From: Pseudomonas promysalinigenes
GTDB taxonomy: Bacteria; Pseudomonadota; Gammaproteobacteria; Pseudomonadales; Pseudomonadaceae
NCBI RefSeq assembly: GCF_014269025.2
Contig: NZ_CP077094.1
Span: forward strand, 3,472,001 to 3,536,000
Direction of reading: 5' to 3'
Length of the DNA stretch: 64,000 bases
This document shows, in pieces, positions 20,051 to 28,605 of this stretch. The notes under the pieces were generated by a model, which was not told the origin of the DNA, did not search any database, and worked only from the letters and a program-made list of their open reading frames with translations. The position numbers and the translations under genes were made by a program. Position 1 is the first letter of the stretch, and every line of letters begins with the position of its first letter.

Positions 20051-20066
20051 AGCAACACGTGTGCCA
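20051..20066 (-). promoter_or_regulatory. sigma54 promoter of fliE operon
   Basis: The minus strand reads TGGCACACGTGTTGCT, a near-perfect -24/-12 element. It sits in the 106-base gap after the fleR stop. Confidence 0.88.
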
Positions 20067-20096
20067 GCCCGCAGCGCCAACTCTTAAATGAATGTT

Positions 20097-21473
20097 TCAG
20101 CCGAACAGGCTGGCCTCCACATCGAGCCCGGCTTCACGCATCTGCGCGAGCTTGTAGCGCAGGGTACGCGGGCTGATGCCGAGTTTTTCGGCTGCCTCCT
20201 TGCGCCGCCCACGCTCGGCGCGCAGGGTATCGATGATTTTCTGAAACTCATGGCGACGCATGTCGTCGCCCAGGCCTGCGGACTCGACAAGTCCTTCAGC
20301 AGGCAGTGGCGGTGCAGCAGCTTGGCCCAGCGCCGACAATGGAATGGCGCCCGCCAGACAAAAATCCGCCGCCTCAATGACGCCGCCCTGCTGCAGAATC
20401 AACGCCCTCTGCAGCGCGTTGTCCAGTTCTCGCACATTACCCGGCCACGTGTGCGCCAGCAGGCAATCACGCGCCTGGGCAGACAAGCGTACTGGCGCAT
20501 GCTGCATCTTCGCAGCGTGCCGCGCCAGCAAGCGCTCTGCCAGCGGCAGAATATCGCCACGGCGCTCGCGCAACGGTTGCCACGCCAGTGGGAACACCGA
20601 CAGCCGGTAGTAAAGGTCCTCGCGAAAACGCCCTGCTGCCACTTCGCTCGCCATATCCCGGTTGCTGGTAGCCAAAACGCGGATATTCAGCGCGATGGGC
20701 TTGCGCCCCCCTACCCGTTCCACTTCGCGCTCCTGCAGTACACGTAATAGTTTGGCCTGCAAGCCAAGGGGCATTTCGGAGATCTCGTCGAGCAGCAAGG
20801 TACCGCCTTCAGCCTGTTCGAACTTGCCAGCCTGGGCCGCGATTGCCCCGGTGAAGGCGCCTTTCTCGTGACCAAACAGCGTGGCCTCGAGCATGTTGTC
20901 CGGAATGGCCGCGCAGTTTATCGCCACGAATGGCTGCGCTGCACGTGGCGACTGCTGATGGATGTAACGCGCAAGCACTTCCTTGCCGGTACCTGACTCA
21001 CCACATATCAGCACGGTCGAATCGCTGCGAGCTACCCGTGCTGCCAGCTCCAACAGCTGCAGGCTGGCGGGTTCGCACGCTACCGGCCCCTCATCGTCGG
21101 CCACCGTCAAACGCCCGGCGGCGTGGCGTTCGACCAGGCTCAGCAAGGCCTGTGGCTCGAACGGCTTGACCAGATAATCCACGGCCCCTTGGCGCATGGC
21201 CTCCACGGCCCGCTCCACAGCGGCGTGGGCGGTCATCAGCAACACTGGTAATTGAGGATGATGACGGCGCAGCTGCACCAGCAATTGATGGCCGTCCATA
21301 CCCGGCATGTTCACGTCACTGACCACTAGGCTGTAAACCTCACCGGCCACCGCCTCCAGCGCCTGCTCGGCGCTGCCCACTGCATCGAAGGCGAAGCCAC
21401 CGATTTCCAGGGTATCGCCCAGGGCCTGGCGCAATACGCGGTCATCCTCGACCAGCAGCACCTTGATCGCCAT
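20097..21473 (-). CDS. fleR: FleR, sigma54-dependent response regulator
   Basis: FleR (458 residues) activates the class III flagellar promoters. The receiver has Asp53 in VVSDVNMPGMDG. The AAA+ domain has Walker A GESGTGKE (158-165) and the sigma54-contact loop GAFTGA (205-210). A Fis-type helix-turn-helix is at the C-terminus (EAAEKLGISPRTLRYKLAQM). Its ATG overlaps the fleS stop (TAATG), so the two-component pair is translationally coupled. Confidence 0.97.
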   Translation of the reverse strand: MAIKVLLVEDDRVLRQALGDTLEIGGFAFDAVGSAEQALEAVAGEVYSLVVSDVNMPGMDGHQLLVQLRRHHPQLPVLLMTAHAAVERAVEAMRQGAVDYLVKPFEPQALLSLVERHAAGRLTVADDEGPVACEPASLQLLELAARVARSDSTVLICGESGTGKEVLARYIHQQSPRAAQPFVAINCAAIPDNMLEATLFGHEKGAFTGAIAAQAGKFEQAEGGTLLLDEISEMPLGLQAKLLRVLQEREVERVGGRKPIALNIRVLATSNRDMASEVAAGRFREDLYYRLSVFPLAWQPLRERRGDILPLAERLLARHAAKMQHAPVRLSAQARDCLLAHTWPGNVRELDNALQRALILQQGGVIEAADFCLAGAIPLSALGQAAAPPLPAEGLVESAGLGDDMRRHEFQKIIDTLRAERGRRKEAAEKLGISPRTLRYKLAQMREAGLDVEASLFG

Positions 21474-22690
21474 TACATAACCTCCGTTGCCTGCCCGTCG
21501 ATCAACGGCAATTCAACCTTCACACAGGTGCCACGCCCAACCTTGGAGCGCAGGTGCAATGAACCTTGATGGGCACGCACAACGGCCTTGACCACCGCCA
21601 GCCCAAGCCCGGTTCCGGTGGCCTTGGTGGTCAGGAATGGCTCGCCCAAGCGCCCCAGCAGCTCGGCATCGATGCCACTGCCGGCATCGCTGATGCTCAA
21701 ATGCAAGGTGCGCTCGCGGCGGAACAGGTGCACCTTGAGCCGGGCCGGGTTGTCGCTGGCTTGCAGTGCGTTTTCGATCAGATTGAGCAAAGCGCCCACC
21801 AGGGTGTCGCGGTTGCACAGCAACTCCCCCAGGTGGCTATCGCACTGCCAGCGCACGGCATGACCCTGCACATGAGGCTGAGCCGCTTGCTGCAGGGCCT
21901 GGAACAGAGCCTTGGGGGTCAACCTATCGCCCAGCGGCAGTTCACCACGGGCAAACACCAGCATGTCGCGCACCTGGTGTTCCAATTCGTGCAGCCGCTC
22001 CTTGAGGCTGCCAGCAAAGCGCTGGCGGGTTTCTGGCGCGAGCTCGCGCTCGCCATCGGCCAGGTGGCTGGCATAGAGCATGGCCGCCGACAGCGGCGTG
22101 CGAATCTGGTGCGCCAGCGAAGCAACCATACGCCCCAGGGAAGACAGGCGCTCGTGCCGGGCCAGTTGGTCTTGCAGGCGGCGGGTTTCAGTGAGGTCGT
22201 TGAGCAACACCAGTTGGCCCGGCTCGGCGTCCAGCGAGCGGGTGGCGATAGACAGGCGGCGGCCATCGCGCAGCGAGACCTCGTGGCCATCGTCCTTGCG
22301 CGGGGCGAAGCTGCGCGCAATCACCTGGCGCCACAACTGACCGACCACAGGCTCACCCAGCATTTGGCAGGCCGCCGGGTTGGCCTCTCGCACCCTGCCT
22401 TGGTCATCGATCACGATCACCCCACCTGGCAGCAGGTCGAGCAGATTTTGCAGGCGGTTGGCCAGGCGCTCCTTTTCGTTCAGCTCGGCTATGCGCTGTG
22501 CACCGACGACCGCCAACTCGCCTTTGAGCTCACTGACCCGGGCTTCGAGCATGCCGTAAGACTGGTTGAGCTGGCTGGATACCTGATTGAACAGGGCAAA
22601 TGCCTGCTCAAGGCCTTGTCGACTCTCCTGCTCGACCGGGGTACTCGACTGCTGATCGGGGGCTCGGGAAAAGTGGGCGGCCTGGGGCAT
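21473..22690 (-). CDS. fleS: FleS, sensor histidine kinase
   Basis: FleS (405 residues) phosphorylates FleR. There is no transmembrane segment, so the kinase is cytoplasmic. A coiled-coil N-terminus is followed by a PAS domain (about residues 80-165), the HisKA box with His194 in SLAHQIRTPLSAAML, and the HATPase_c domain with NLIENALQAS, DAGSGID and GTGLGLAVVKAVV. It has its own sigma54 promoter, as expected for a FleQ target. Confidence 0.96.
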   Translation of the reverse strand: MPQAAHFSRAPDQQSSTPVEQESRQGLEQAFALFNQVSSQLNQSYGMLEARVSELKGELAVVGAQRIAELNEKERLANRLQNLLDLLPGGVIVIDDQGRVREANPAACQMLGEPVVGQLWRQVIARSFAPRKDDGHEVSLRDGRRLSIATRSLDAEPGQLVLLNDLTETRRLQDQLARHERLSSLGRMVASLAHQIRTPLSAAMLYASHLADGERELAPETRQRFAGSLKERLHELEHQVRDMLVFARGELPLGDRLTPKALFQALQQAAQPHVQGHAVRWQCDSHLGELLCNRDTLVGALLNLIENALQASDNPARLKVHLFRRERTLHLSISDAGSGIDAELLGRLGEPFLTTKATGTGLGLAVVKAVVRAHQGSLHLRSKVGRGTCVKVELPLIDGQATEVM

Positions 22691-22743
22691 CTTGCTCTCT
22701 CGCGTGGCTGACCGTCATAAAAACGGTGTGATGCCAGGGTTGT

Positions 22744-22759
22744 AGCAATAGCCGTGCCG
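22744..22759 (-). promoter_or_regulatory. sigma54 promoter of fleSR
   Basis: The minus strand reads CGGCACGGCTATTGCT, with GG-N10-GC spacing, about 55 bases before the fleS ATG. Confidence 0.82.
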
Positions 22760-22779
22760 GGGATGGGGGAATGCTCGGG

Positions 22780-22809
22780 GGTGAATCGTGCGAGGGTGAA
22801 TCGTTCGAG
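22780..22809. repeat. Two 15-base tandem repeats upstream of fleS promoter
   Basis: Two adjacent copies of GGTGAATCGT(G/T)CGAG differ at one base. They lie 20-65 bases upstream of the -24 element, a position where an activator could bind. Confidence 0.6.
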
Positions 22810-22820
22810 GACTGTGGTGT

Positions 22821-23055
22821 GGCGTAGATCGAGCGCCGCCCGCGCGGCGCATCGCGAGCTGCGCTCGCTCCTACGTTTGTTTCGGGCCAATTGATCCTGC
22901 GGGATTTGCGCGCGGACGCCTTGGTGCATGGCGCGAGATAGCGTCGTATGAACCAGGCGGTCGCGCGCGCCTGTCACAGGCGTCACTGGCCGAAAACAAA
23001 CGTAGGAGCGAGCGTAGCTCGCGATGCGCCGCGCGGGCGGCGCTCGATCTGCGCC
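22821..23055. repeat. REPIN/MITE-like element with about 69-base inverted arms
   Basis: The arms at 22821-22889 and 22986-23055 are nearly identical in opposite orientation, differing at only a few positions. Each contains its own GC-rich hairpin (GCGCCGCCCGCGCGGCGC) and the stretch CTCGCTCCTACGTTTG. A unique 96-base centre separates them. No open frame for a transposase exists, so any mobility would depend on a protein encoded elsewhere. The structure may also end fleQ transcription. Confidence 0.8.
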
Positions 23056-23093
23056 CCAACATCAACCTCAAGGCATACACCCCAAAGGCTCAA

Positions 23094-24569
23094 TCACTCT
23101 TCCGCCTGATCCTCACCACCCTGTCGGCTCATCCCGTACTTACGCATTTTCTCGACCAAAGTGGTCCGACGAATCCGCAACCGTTCGGCCGCGCGCGCAA
23201 CGATGCCATTGGCATCGTCCAAAGCCTGCTGGATAAGCCCCTGTTCCAGGCTGCCAAGGTAGTCCTTCAGATCCAGACCCTCAGGCGGCAACATCGCATG
23301 ATTGCTGAAATTCGGCGTATGGCCATTGATCGCCACCCGCTCCTCCAGATCGCTGCGCAGGCTATCGACCAGTTGCTCGTCCTCGTCATCGACATAACGG
23401 AATTTCTTCGGCAACTCCGATACCCCGATAACCCCGTACGGGTGCATGATAGCCATGCGCTCTACCAGGTTGGCCAGCTCGCGGACGTTCCCCGGCCAGC
23501 CGTGGCGGCAGAGCGACATGATCGAGGCCGAGTTGAAGCGGATCGAACCGCGCTTCTCGTGCTCCATGCGCGAAATCAGCTCGTTCATCAACAGCGGAAT
23601 ATCTTCCACTCGCTCGCGCAGTGGCGCCATTTCGATCGGGAAGACATTGAGCCGGTAGTACAGGTCTTCGCGGAAAGTGCCATCCTCGATCATGGTTTCG
23701 AGGTTCTTGTGAGTCGCGGCGATGATCCGCACATCGATGCTTTGGGTCTTGTTGCTGCCCACTCGCTCGAAGGTGCGCTCCTGCAGCACCCTCAGCAACT
23801 TGACCTGCATAGGCAATGGCATGTCGCCAATTTCGTCGAGGAACAGTGTGCCGCCGTTGGCCAGCTCGAAACGCCCGGCACGGCTGGTGATGGCACCCGT
23901 GAACGCGCCCTTCTCGTGACCGAACAGCTCGCTCTCCAGCAACTCAGCCGGGATCGCGCCGCAGTTGACCGGCACGAACGGTGCTTCGCGGCGTTTGGAA
24001 TGGTAGTGCAGGTTGCGCGCCACCACTTCCTTGCCGGTACCGGACTCGCCAAGGATCAGCACGCTGGCATCGGTATCGGCGACCTGCTGCATCATCTGGC
24101 GCACATGCTGGATGGCACGGCTGGTGCCGACCAGGCTACGGAACAGGTTCGGCTCACGCTGGCGTCCGCGCTCGCGGGCCTGGTCATACATCTCGCGATA
24201 GACCTGGGCACGGTGCAGCGAGTCGAGCAGCTGACTGTAGCTCGGCGGCATCTCGAGGTTGGAAAGTACCCGGCGGCGCAGTTCTTCCGGAAACTCCGCA
24301 GAAGAATTTTCACCGATCAGCAAAACCGGAAGGAACTCATCCCACCCAGCCACTGTCTTAAGGAGCCCAAGCACACTGCCCGGAGCACTGACAGTACCGA
24401 TCAGCACGCATAGCACTTCGCGGCTCGAAGACAGGTCGCCCACGACCTGCTGCCAATCCTGGCTGGAGCACGGAAGATTATCTTCGCCGAGGAAGTTCAG
24501 GACCACCGCCAGATCGCGGCGGCGGGCGCTGTCGTCATCGATCAGGAGAATCTTGGTTTCACGCCACAT
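23094..24569 (-). CDS. fleQ: FleQ, c-di-GMP-responsive master flagellar activator
   Basis: FleQ (491 residues) is the top regulator with sigma54 and also governs exopolysaccharide genes. The N-terminal FleQ domain lacks a usable receiver phosphorylation site. The LFRSLVG motif at residues 142-148 is the known c-di-GMP contact. The AAA+ domain has Walker A GESGTGKE (174-181) and GAFTGA (221-226). The Fis-type HTH ([20 protein letters not shown]) is C-terminal. The 167-base upstream gap has no -24/-12 element, as expected for a sigma70-driven gene. Confidence 0.98.
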   Translation of the reverse strand: MWRETKILLIDDDSARRRDLAVVLNFLGEDNLPCSSQDWQQVVGDLSSSREVLCVLIGTVSAPGSVLGLLKTVAGWDEFLPVLLIGENSSAEFPEELRRRVLSNLEMPPSYSQLLDSLHRAQVYREMYDQARERGRQREPNLFRSLVGTSRAIQHVRQMMQQVADTDASVLILGESGTGKEVVARNLHYHSKRREAPFVPVNCGAIPAELLESELFGHEKGAFTGAITSRAGRFELANGGTLFLDEIGDMPLPMQVKLLRVLQERTFERVGSNKTQSIDVRIIAATHKNLETMIEDGTFREDLYYRLNVFPIEMAPLRERVEDIPLLMNELISRMEHEKRGSIRFNSASIMSLCRHGWPGNVRELANLVERMAIMHPYGVIGVSELPKKFRYVDDEDEQLVDSLRSDLEERVAINGHTPNFSNHAMLPPEGLDLKDYLGSLEQGLIQQALDDANGIVARAAERLRIRRTTLVEKMRKYGMSRQGGEDQAEE

Positions 24570-24683
24570 GCAATAGCAACTTCCCTAGTCATATCGGCGC
24601 CCTGTGAGGGGCATGCTCGACATCTCCGACTGAATGGTCAGTGTTCGGACGTCTGAAATTCGAAAACAGCCACTAGTAAAGTC

Positions 24684-24724
24684 AAAAAAACCCGTGCAGT
24701 CAAATTAATGGCGCACGGCTTTTT
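24684..24724 (-). terminator. Terminator after fliT
   Basis: CCGTGC and GCACGG pair around a 15-base loop, extended by A-T pairs, and are followed on the minus strand by seven T. It closes the fliS-fliT unit before fleQ. Confidence 0.75.
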
Positions 24725-24736
24725 GCACATCTGTGG

Positions 24737-25033
24737 TCACGTGAACAGATGGTATACCTTGGCGGCATTTTTCGCCTGACGGATTTGCATCATCTCGTCG
24801 ACTATTGATTGACGCTCCCCACTTGCAACGTCAATCAATTGCCGGTAGACGACCAACAGTTGCTCCAGGCTGTCGCGCACATCGGCTTCCTGGCCGACCG
24901 CTTCATCGAGCACATCATTGATGCGCAGGCGGCATTCCAGATCCAGCTCGCCCACTGCACTCCAGTCACGCTTGTGCAACGCGGTAAGCAGCAGCTGACG
25001 GGTCTGTTCGATTCGCTCGATTACTTCGCTCAT
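24737..25033 (-). CDS. fliT: FliT-like flagellar chaperone
   Basis: This 98-residue helical protein follows fliS and fits FliT, the chaperone of the cap protein FliD; in P. aeruginosa the second gene after fliD is called fliS' or fleP. The start MSEVIERIEQTRQLLLTALH is set by AGGAG 8 bases upstream; the frame is open 16 codons further up without a ribosome site. Sequence similarity to enteric FliT is weak, so the name rests mainly on position and helical character. Confidence 0.75.
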   Translation of the reverse strand: MSEVIERIEQTRQLLLTALHKRDWSAVGELDLECRLRINDVLDEAVGQEADVRDSLEQLLVVYRQLIDVASGERQSIVDEMMQIRQAKNAAKVYHLFT

Positions 25034-25047
25034 CTCATGCTCCTGGC

Positions 25048-25440
25048 TCAGGAAGCCGACTGGTCGGCGATGGCGTCCCAACCTTCCTTGACTGTGATCA
25101 GCAAGCGCGCCACTTCATCGATGATTTCGGGGTCGCTCTTGGCGTTGGCCTCGATCAAGCGACGGCTCATGTAGGTGTACAGGCTGTCCAGCTCGGCCAG
25201 GCTGTCGGCGTGGTTTTCCAGGTCCAGGCCTTCGCGCAGGCCACCGATAATGTCGATGGCTTTGCCGATCAGGATGCCTTTCTGGGCGACATCCTTGCGG
25301 GCAATTGCGCCTTTGGCCTGAGCCATACGATCAAGGCCGCCCTGCATGAGCATCTGCACCAGGCGGTGCGGGCTGGCTTCGGATGTCTGCGCCACGCCGT
25401 TGACTTTCTGATACTGCCGAAGGGCCAACATCGGGTTCAT
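25048..25440 (-). CDS. fliS: FliS, flagellin export chaperone
   Basis: FliS (130 residues) binds the flagellin C-terminus. The start MNPMLALRQYQKVNG follows a GAGGTAGATC ribosome site; the longer frame adds 20 unsupported codons. Family core segments ASPHRLVQMLMQGGLDRM and LDSLYTYMSRRLIEAN are present. It lies 14 bases before fliT and behind its own sigma28 promoter. Confidence 0.95.
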   Translation of the reverse strand: MNPMLALRQYQKVNGVAQTSEASPHRLVQMLMQGGLDRMAQAKGAIARKDVAQKGILIGKAIDIIGGLREGLDLENHADSLAELDSLYTYMSRRLIEANAKSDPEIIDEVARLLITVKEGWDAIADQSAS

Positions 25441-25482
25441 GGATCTACCTCGTTGCAGCGAAATGGGTTGCTTGTAACTTGT

Positions 25483-25509
25483 GTATCGCCTGGACGTCAA
25501 AAAACTTTA
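25483..25509 (-). promoter_or_regulatory. sigma28 (FliA) promoter of fliS-fliT
   Basis: On the minus strand TAAAG is followed by 14 bases and GGCGATAC (consensus GCCGATAA). It lies immediately downstream of the fliD terminator and about 40 bases before the fliS ATG. Confidence 0.75.
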
Positions 25510-25520
25510 GCGACCCTACG

Positions 25521-25559
25521 CAAAAGCCCGGCGCATCGAGGGATGCCGCCGGGCTTTTG
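25521..25559. terminator. Bidirectional terminator after fliD
   Basis: CAAAAGCCCGGCG and CGCCGGGCTTTTG form a long stem with T-runs on both strands, directly downstream of the fliD stop. Confidence 0.88.
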
Positions 25560-25573
25560 GCAGGCTCAGTTAA

Positions 25574-26992
25574 TCAGGACTTTTTAGCTTGAGCGTTGAT
25601 CGCTTCGAAGATCGAGGTGATTTGGTCGGCCTGGGCTTTCATTTTGCCAAGGGCAGTATCCAGCGCGACATACTGCTTGGTCAGCGACGCTGTCAGCGAC
25701 TCTGTCCGGCGATCAAGCGCCTCCTGCTGATCAGAAAGCTGCTTGGCCGCCTTGTCCAGGTTGGACTTGCGCGTCGCAAGGCTGCCATCGGTCTTGTTGT
25801 ACGGATCGATGGCATTGTTCATGCGCTCGAAAATGCCATTGGTGCCGGTGAACAGGTTCTGCACTTCTGCGCCGAGCTTCTTGTCGTCCATCGCAGATGT
25901 GAACTTGATGCTATTGAACTCCAACGTGCCGTCTTTCTGGGTATTGATGCCCAACTGACTCAGCGTCGTCAGGCTATCGCCGGCACCGACTTCGCTCAGG
26001 ACTTTGCGCACATCGCCCAGCAGAGAGCGGGTGGTTGGGTCATTGGTGAGTGGGCCAAGAATCAGGTTGTCATCACTGTCACGACTGGTGGAAGTCAGCG
26101 AAGTGATCGCTTTCTGCATTGTGTTGTAAGCATCGACGAAGCTCTGAATCGACTTTTTCAGGCCGTCGTTGTCCGCTGCAACGGTCACCGCAGTTGGCGA
26201 ACCCGTACTGCCGCTGCCGGTCCTGGCGCTGACGCCAGTCAATTGCAGCGTCAGGCCGCTGATGGCCTTATCGACGGTGTTGGTCGCACTGGTGACCTTC
26301 AAGCCATCGATGGTCAGTTCGGCATCCTGGGCCAGGGCAGTGATGTACCCCGCGCCAGTGCCAGACATCTGCGAAGTACCATCGATTTCCAGCTCGGCGA
26401 TACCGCTCAGGGAAATATCGGAACCGGCGCCGGTGGTGGTGGAGCTGAGCACAAGGCGCGAACCGCCTTGTTCGTTGACGATGTTGGCGGTAATGCCGTT
26501 TGCGCTCATTTCCTTGTTGATCTGATCACGCACGCTCTGCAACGTTGCACCGCTGGCAACATCGAGATCGTAGGTTTTTCCACCTTGGCTGATGGTCAAT
26601 TTACCAGCACTGATGGAGCTGCTTGCCCCACCTGCGAACTGTTGGCTTGCAACCTTCGAACCGGTCGCCAGCTTGTCCACGATTACATCGTAGTTTCCTG
26701 CCACCGCCGAGTTACTCGACGTGATCTTGACCACGGCCTCGTTCGCCGACTTCGCAGAATAGGCGTTGAAGGAGGGAGCATTCTTGTCGTTGAGCTTCTT
26801 CATGGCGTCCTGGAACGCCGTCAGAGCACTGCGCAAAGAACCGATCCCCGAGATCAACGCGGTGTTGTTGCTGGTTTGCCGGGTGATCTGGGTTTGCTTG
26901 GCGGATGTATCAGCCTTGACCAGCGCGTTCACGATCTCGGTGATGTTGAGACCAGAGCCCAGGCCGGTTGTTGGGGTGAGTGCGCTTGCCAT
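25574..26992 (-). CDS. fliD: FliD, filament cap protein
   Basis: FliD (472 residues) caps the filament and folds incoming flagellin. The N-terminal D0/D1 region (GLGSGLNITEIVNALVKAD) and the C-terminal coiled coil (MKAQADQITSIFEAINAQ) are typical. The middle is Ser/Thr/Gly-rich, as in surface-exposed domains. It ends at a strong terminator, so it is probably the last gene of the fliC-flaG-fliD read-through unit or has a promoter I cannot recognise in its 78-base leader gap. Confidence 0.95.
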   Translation of the reverse strand: MASALTPTTGLGSGLNITEIVNALVKADTSAKQTQITRQTSNNTALISGIGSLRSALTAFQDAMKKLNDKNAPSFNAYSAKSANEAVVKITSSNSAVAGNYDVIVDKLATGSKVASQQFAGGASSSISAGKLTISQGGKTYDLDVASGATLQSVRDQINKEMSANGITANIVNEQGGSRLVLSSTTTGAGSDISLSGIAELEIDGTSQMSGTGAGYITALAQDAELTIDGLKVTSATNTVDKAISGLTLQLTGVSARTGSGSTGSPTAVTVAADNDGLKKSIQSFVDAYNTMQKAITSLTSTSRDSDDNLILGPLTNDPTTRSLLGDVRKVLSEVGAGDSLTTLSQLGINTQKDGTLEFNSIKFTSAMDDKKLGAEVQNLFTGTNGIFERMNNAIDPYNKTDGSLATRKSNLDKAAKQLSDQQEALDRRTESLTASLTKQYVALDTALGKMKAQADQITSIFEAINAQAKKS

Positions 26993-27070
26993 GCCGTAAT
27001 CCCTCTTTCAACGGGCCGGCGCTACTCCTGCAGCGCCAGCATGTATCACTTCATTGATGTTCGCCGCCCA

Positions 27071-27433
27071 TCATACTTTGGCGTCGAACAGAACACTGTT
27101 GACATCACTCAAACTGTGAGCAATTCGCAGCGCTTCTTCCGAAGGCAACTGGCGAATCAGCTTACCACTGTCTGTAGCAATGACCTTGACCACAATCTGG
27201 CCGGATTCCTCATCCATGGAAAACTCAAGGTTGCGTTGGGTAGCTTTGAGAAATTTCTCGATTTCCGCTACCGCGCTTTTGACCTTATCGGCATCTTGCG
27301 CGTCCTGCTTGGCCTTTTCGCCAGTGGCTGCAGGCTTAGCTTCTTCCGACGGCCGGTTAACCGGCTTATCGACGGCCTGCTCGGCCGGTTTTGCGGCCGG
27401 ATAAGACAAATTCAGCTTGACGCTCATGTCCAT
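27071..27433 (-). CDS. flaG: FlaG family protein
   Basis: FlaG (120 residues) affects filament length in pseudomonads by an uncertain mechanism. The start MDMSVKLNLSYPAAK is set by GAGG 8 bases upstream. A Lys/Glu/Pro-rich N-terminal part precedes the FlaG domain (LEFSMDEESGQIVVKVIATD and IRQLPSEEALRIA). It sits between fliC and fliD as in other Pseudomonas. Confidence 0.92.
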   Translation of the reverse strand: MDMSVKLNLSYPAAKPAEQAVDKPVNRPSEEAKPAATGEKAKQDAQDADKVKSAVAEIEKFLKATQRNLEFSMDEESGQIVVKVIATDSGKLIRQLPSEEALRIAHSLSDVNSVLFDAKV

Positions 27434-27455
27434 CTCTACCACCTCGCAATGCAAA

Positions 27456-27488
27456 GGCGGGGAAGCGCCGATCAAGCACTCCCCCGCC
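27456..27488 (-). terminator. Stem-loop between fliC and flaG (likely attenuator)
   Basis: GGCGGGGGAG and CTTCCCCGCC pair with one mismatch around a 13-base loop, followed by only TTT. A leaky terminator here would let a minority of fliC transcripts reach flaG and fliD. Confidence 0.6.
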
Positions 27489-27503
27489 GGTCACCATCGG
27501 CGA

Positions 27504-28352
27504 TTACTGAAGCAGCTTCAGTACAGCGGATGGCAGCTGGTTGGCCTGGGCCAGAACCGAAGTGGATGCCTGCTGCAGGGTCTGCTGCTTGGTCATCTGA
27601 GCGGTTTCAGCGGCGAAGTCGGTGTCCTGTACACGGCCACGAGCGGCTTCGGCGTTCTCGTTGATGTTCTGCAGGTTGTTGATGGTGCTGGTCAGACGGT
27701 TCTGAACGGCACCCAGGTCAGCACGGTTGGTGTTGATGGTCTGCAGAGCGGTGTCGATAGCGGCGATGGCGGCGCTGTAGTTGGTTTCCGAGACGCTGCT
27801 GCTCGAACCCTGAATGTTGATGCCCGAGCCGATGCCCAGCGAGGAGGCGTCGAACTTCTGGTTCAGGTCGATGGTGATCTGGTTCGAGCTGCCGGTGTTC
27901 GAGCCAACCTGGAAGGTCATGGTCGAAGCCGAACCGTCCAGCAGGTTCTTGCCGTTGAGCTGGGTGCTGTTGGCGATACGGGTCAGTTCCGAAGCCATCG
28001 ACTGGAACTCTTTGTCCAGGGCGATACGGTCATCGGTGCTGTTGGAGTCGTTACGCGACTGAACAGCCAGTTCACGCATACGCTGCAGAATGTTGGTCTG
28101 CTCTTGCATCGCGCCTTCAGCGGTCTGGGCGATGGAGATACCGTCGTTGGCGTTTTTGATTGCCATGGTCTGACCACGGATCTGCGAGGTCATGCGGGTA
28201 GCGATCTGCAGGCCAGCGGCGTCGTCTTTGGCGCTGTTGATTTTCAGGCCGGAGGACAGACGGGTCATCGAAGTGGCCAGTGCATCGGAAGCACGGTTCA
28301 GGTTCTTCTGAACGCCCAGGGAGGTAGTGTTGGTGTTAACAGTCAAAGCCAT
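27504..28352 (-). CDS. fliC: FliC, short flagellin
   Basis: FliC is 282 residues, the short flagellin size shared with P. syringae and P. fluorescens types. The start MALTVNTNTTSLGVQKNLNR follows GAGGAATTCGTC; the frame is open 53 codons further upstream across the promoter. N- and C-terminal D0/D1 helices are conserved. The flg22-type segment (containing LSSGLKINSAKDDAAG) spans residues 30-51. The central part (about 140-195) is serine-rich (GSGINIQGSSSSVSETN) and includes Ser143, Ser176, Ser183 and Ser193. Expressed from a sigma28 promoter. Confidence 0.98.
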   Translation of the reverse strand: MALTVNTNTTSLGVQKNLNRASDALATSMTRLSSGLKINSAKDDAAGLQIATRMTSQIRGQTMAIKNANDGISIAQTAEGAMQEQTNILQRMRELAVQSRNDSNSTDDRIALDKEFQSMASELTRIANSTQLNGKNLLDGSASTMTFQVGSNTGSSNQITIDLNQKFDASSLGIGSGINIQGSSSSVSETNYSAAIAAIDTALQTINTNRADLGAVQNRLTSTINNLQNINENAEAARGRVQDTDFAAETAQMTKQQTLQQASTSVLAQANQLPSAVLKLLQ

Positions 28353-28434
28353 GACGAATTCCTCGTTGGATTGGGTACTACGGCTTCCGGCCTTGGCAAA
28401 TCGCCGGGTGTGGCACAGAGAACCTTCGTAATTG

Positions 28435-28461
28435 TTATCGTCGTCAGGGCGGGTTGCTTTA
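28435..28461 (-). promoter_or_regulatory. sigma28 (FliA) promoter of fliC
   Basis: On the minus strand TAAAG, 14 bases, then GACGATAA (consensus GCCGATAA). The transcript start should lie about 75 bases before the fliC ATG. Confidence 0.85.
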
Positions 28462-28560
28462 GGAGATTTTTCAAAAAAATTGCTGGCATCCTGCCAGCCC
28501 AATGAATTCAAGGAGTTGACGCCAGATTACAGACGCTCAAAAAACCATAGCCCGGAAAAC

Positions 28561-28587
28561 AAAACGCCGCCATAAGGCGGCGGCGTT
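28561..28587 (-). terminator. Terminator after the KAS III gene
   Basis: AACGCCGCC and GGCGGCGTT form a 9-bp stem with a 7-base loop, followed on the minus strand by TTTTGTTTT. It separates the KAS III gene from fliC. Confidence 0.85.
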
Positions 28588-28605
28588 CAGCAAGACTACC
28601 TGCGG

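Larger units (their letters stand above)
22691..23093. other. fleS-fleQ intergenic region
   Basis: This 403-base gap holds the fleS promoter, two 15-base tandem repeats next to it, and a long inverted-repeat element. I see no gene in it; short open frames here are products of the repeat. Confidence 0.7.

Noticed and set aside
25589..27664. Plus-strand open frame of 691 codons
   Set aside because: It is antisense to fliD and flaG, which have clear family motifs and starts; it is a shadow frame.
28353..28511. Upstream extension of the fliC frame
   Set aside because: It passes through the sigma28 promoter and the predicted untranslated leader, so it cannot be translated from the normal transcript.
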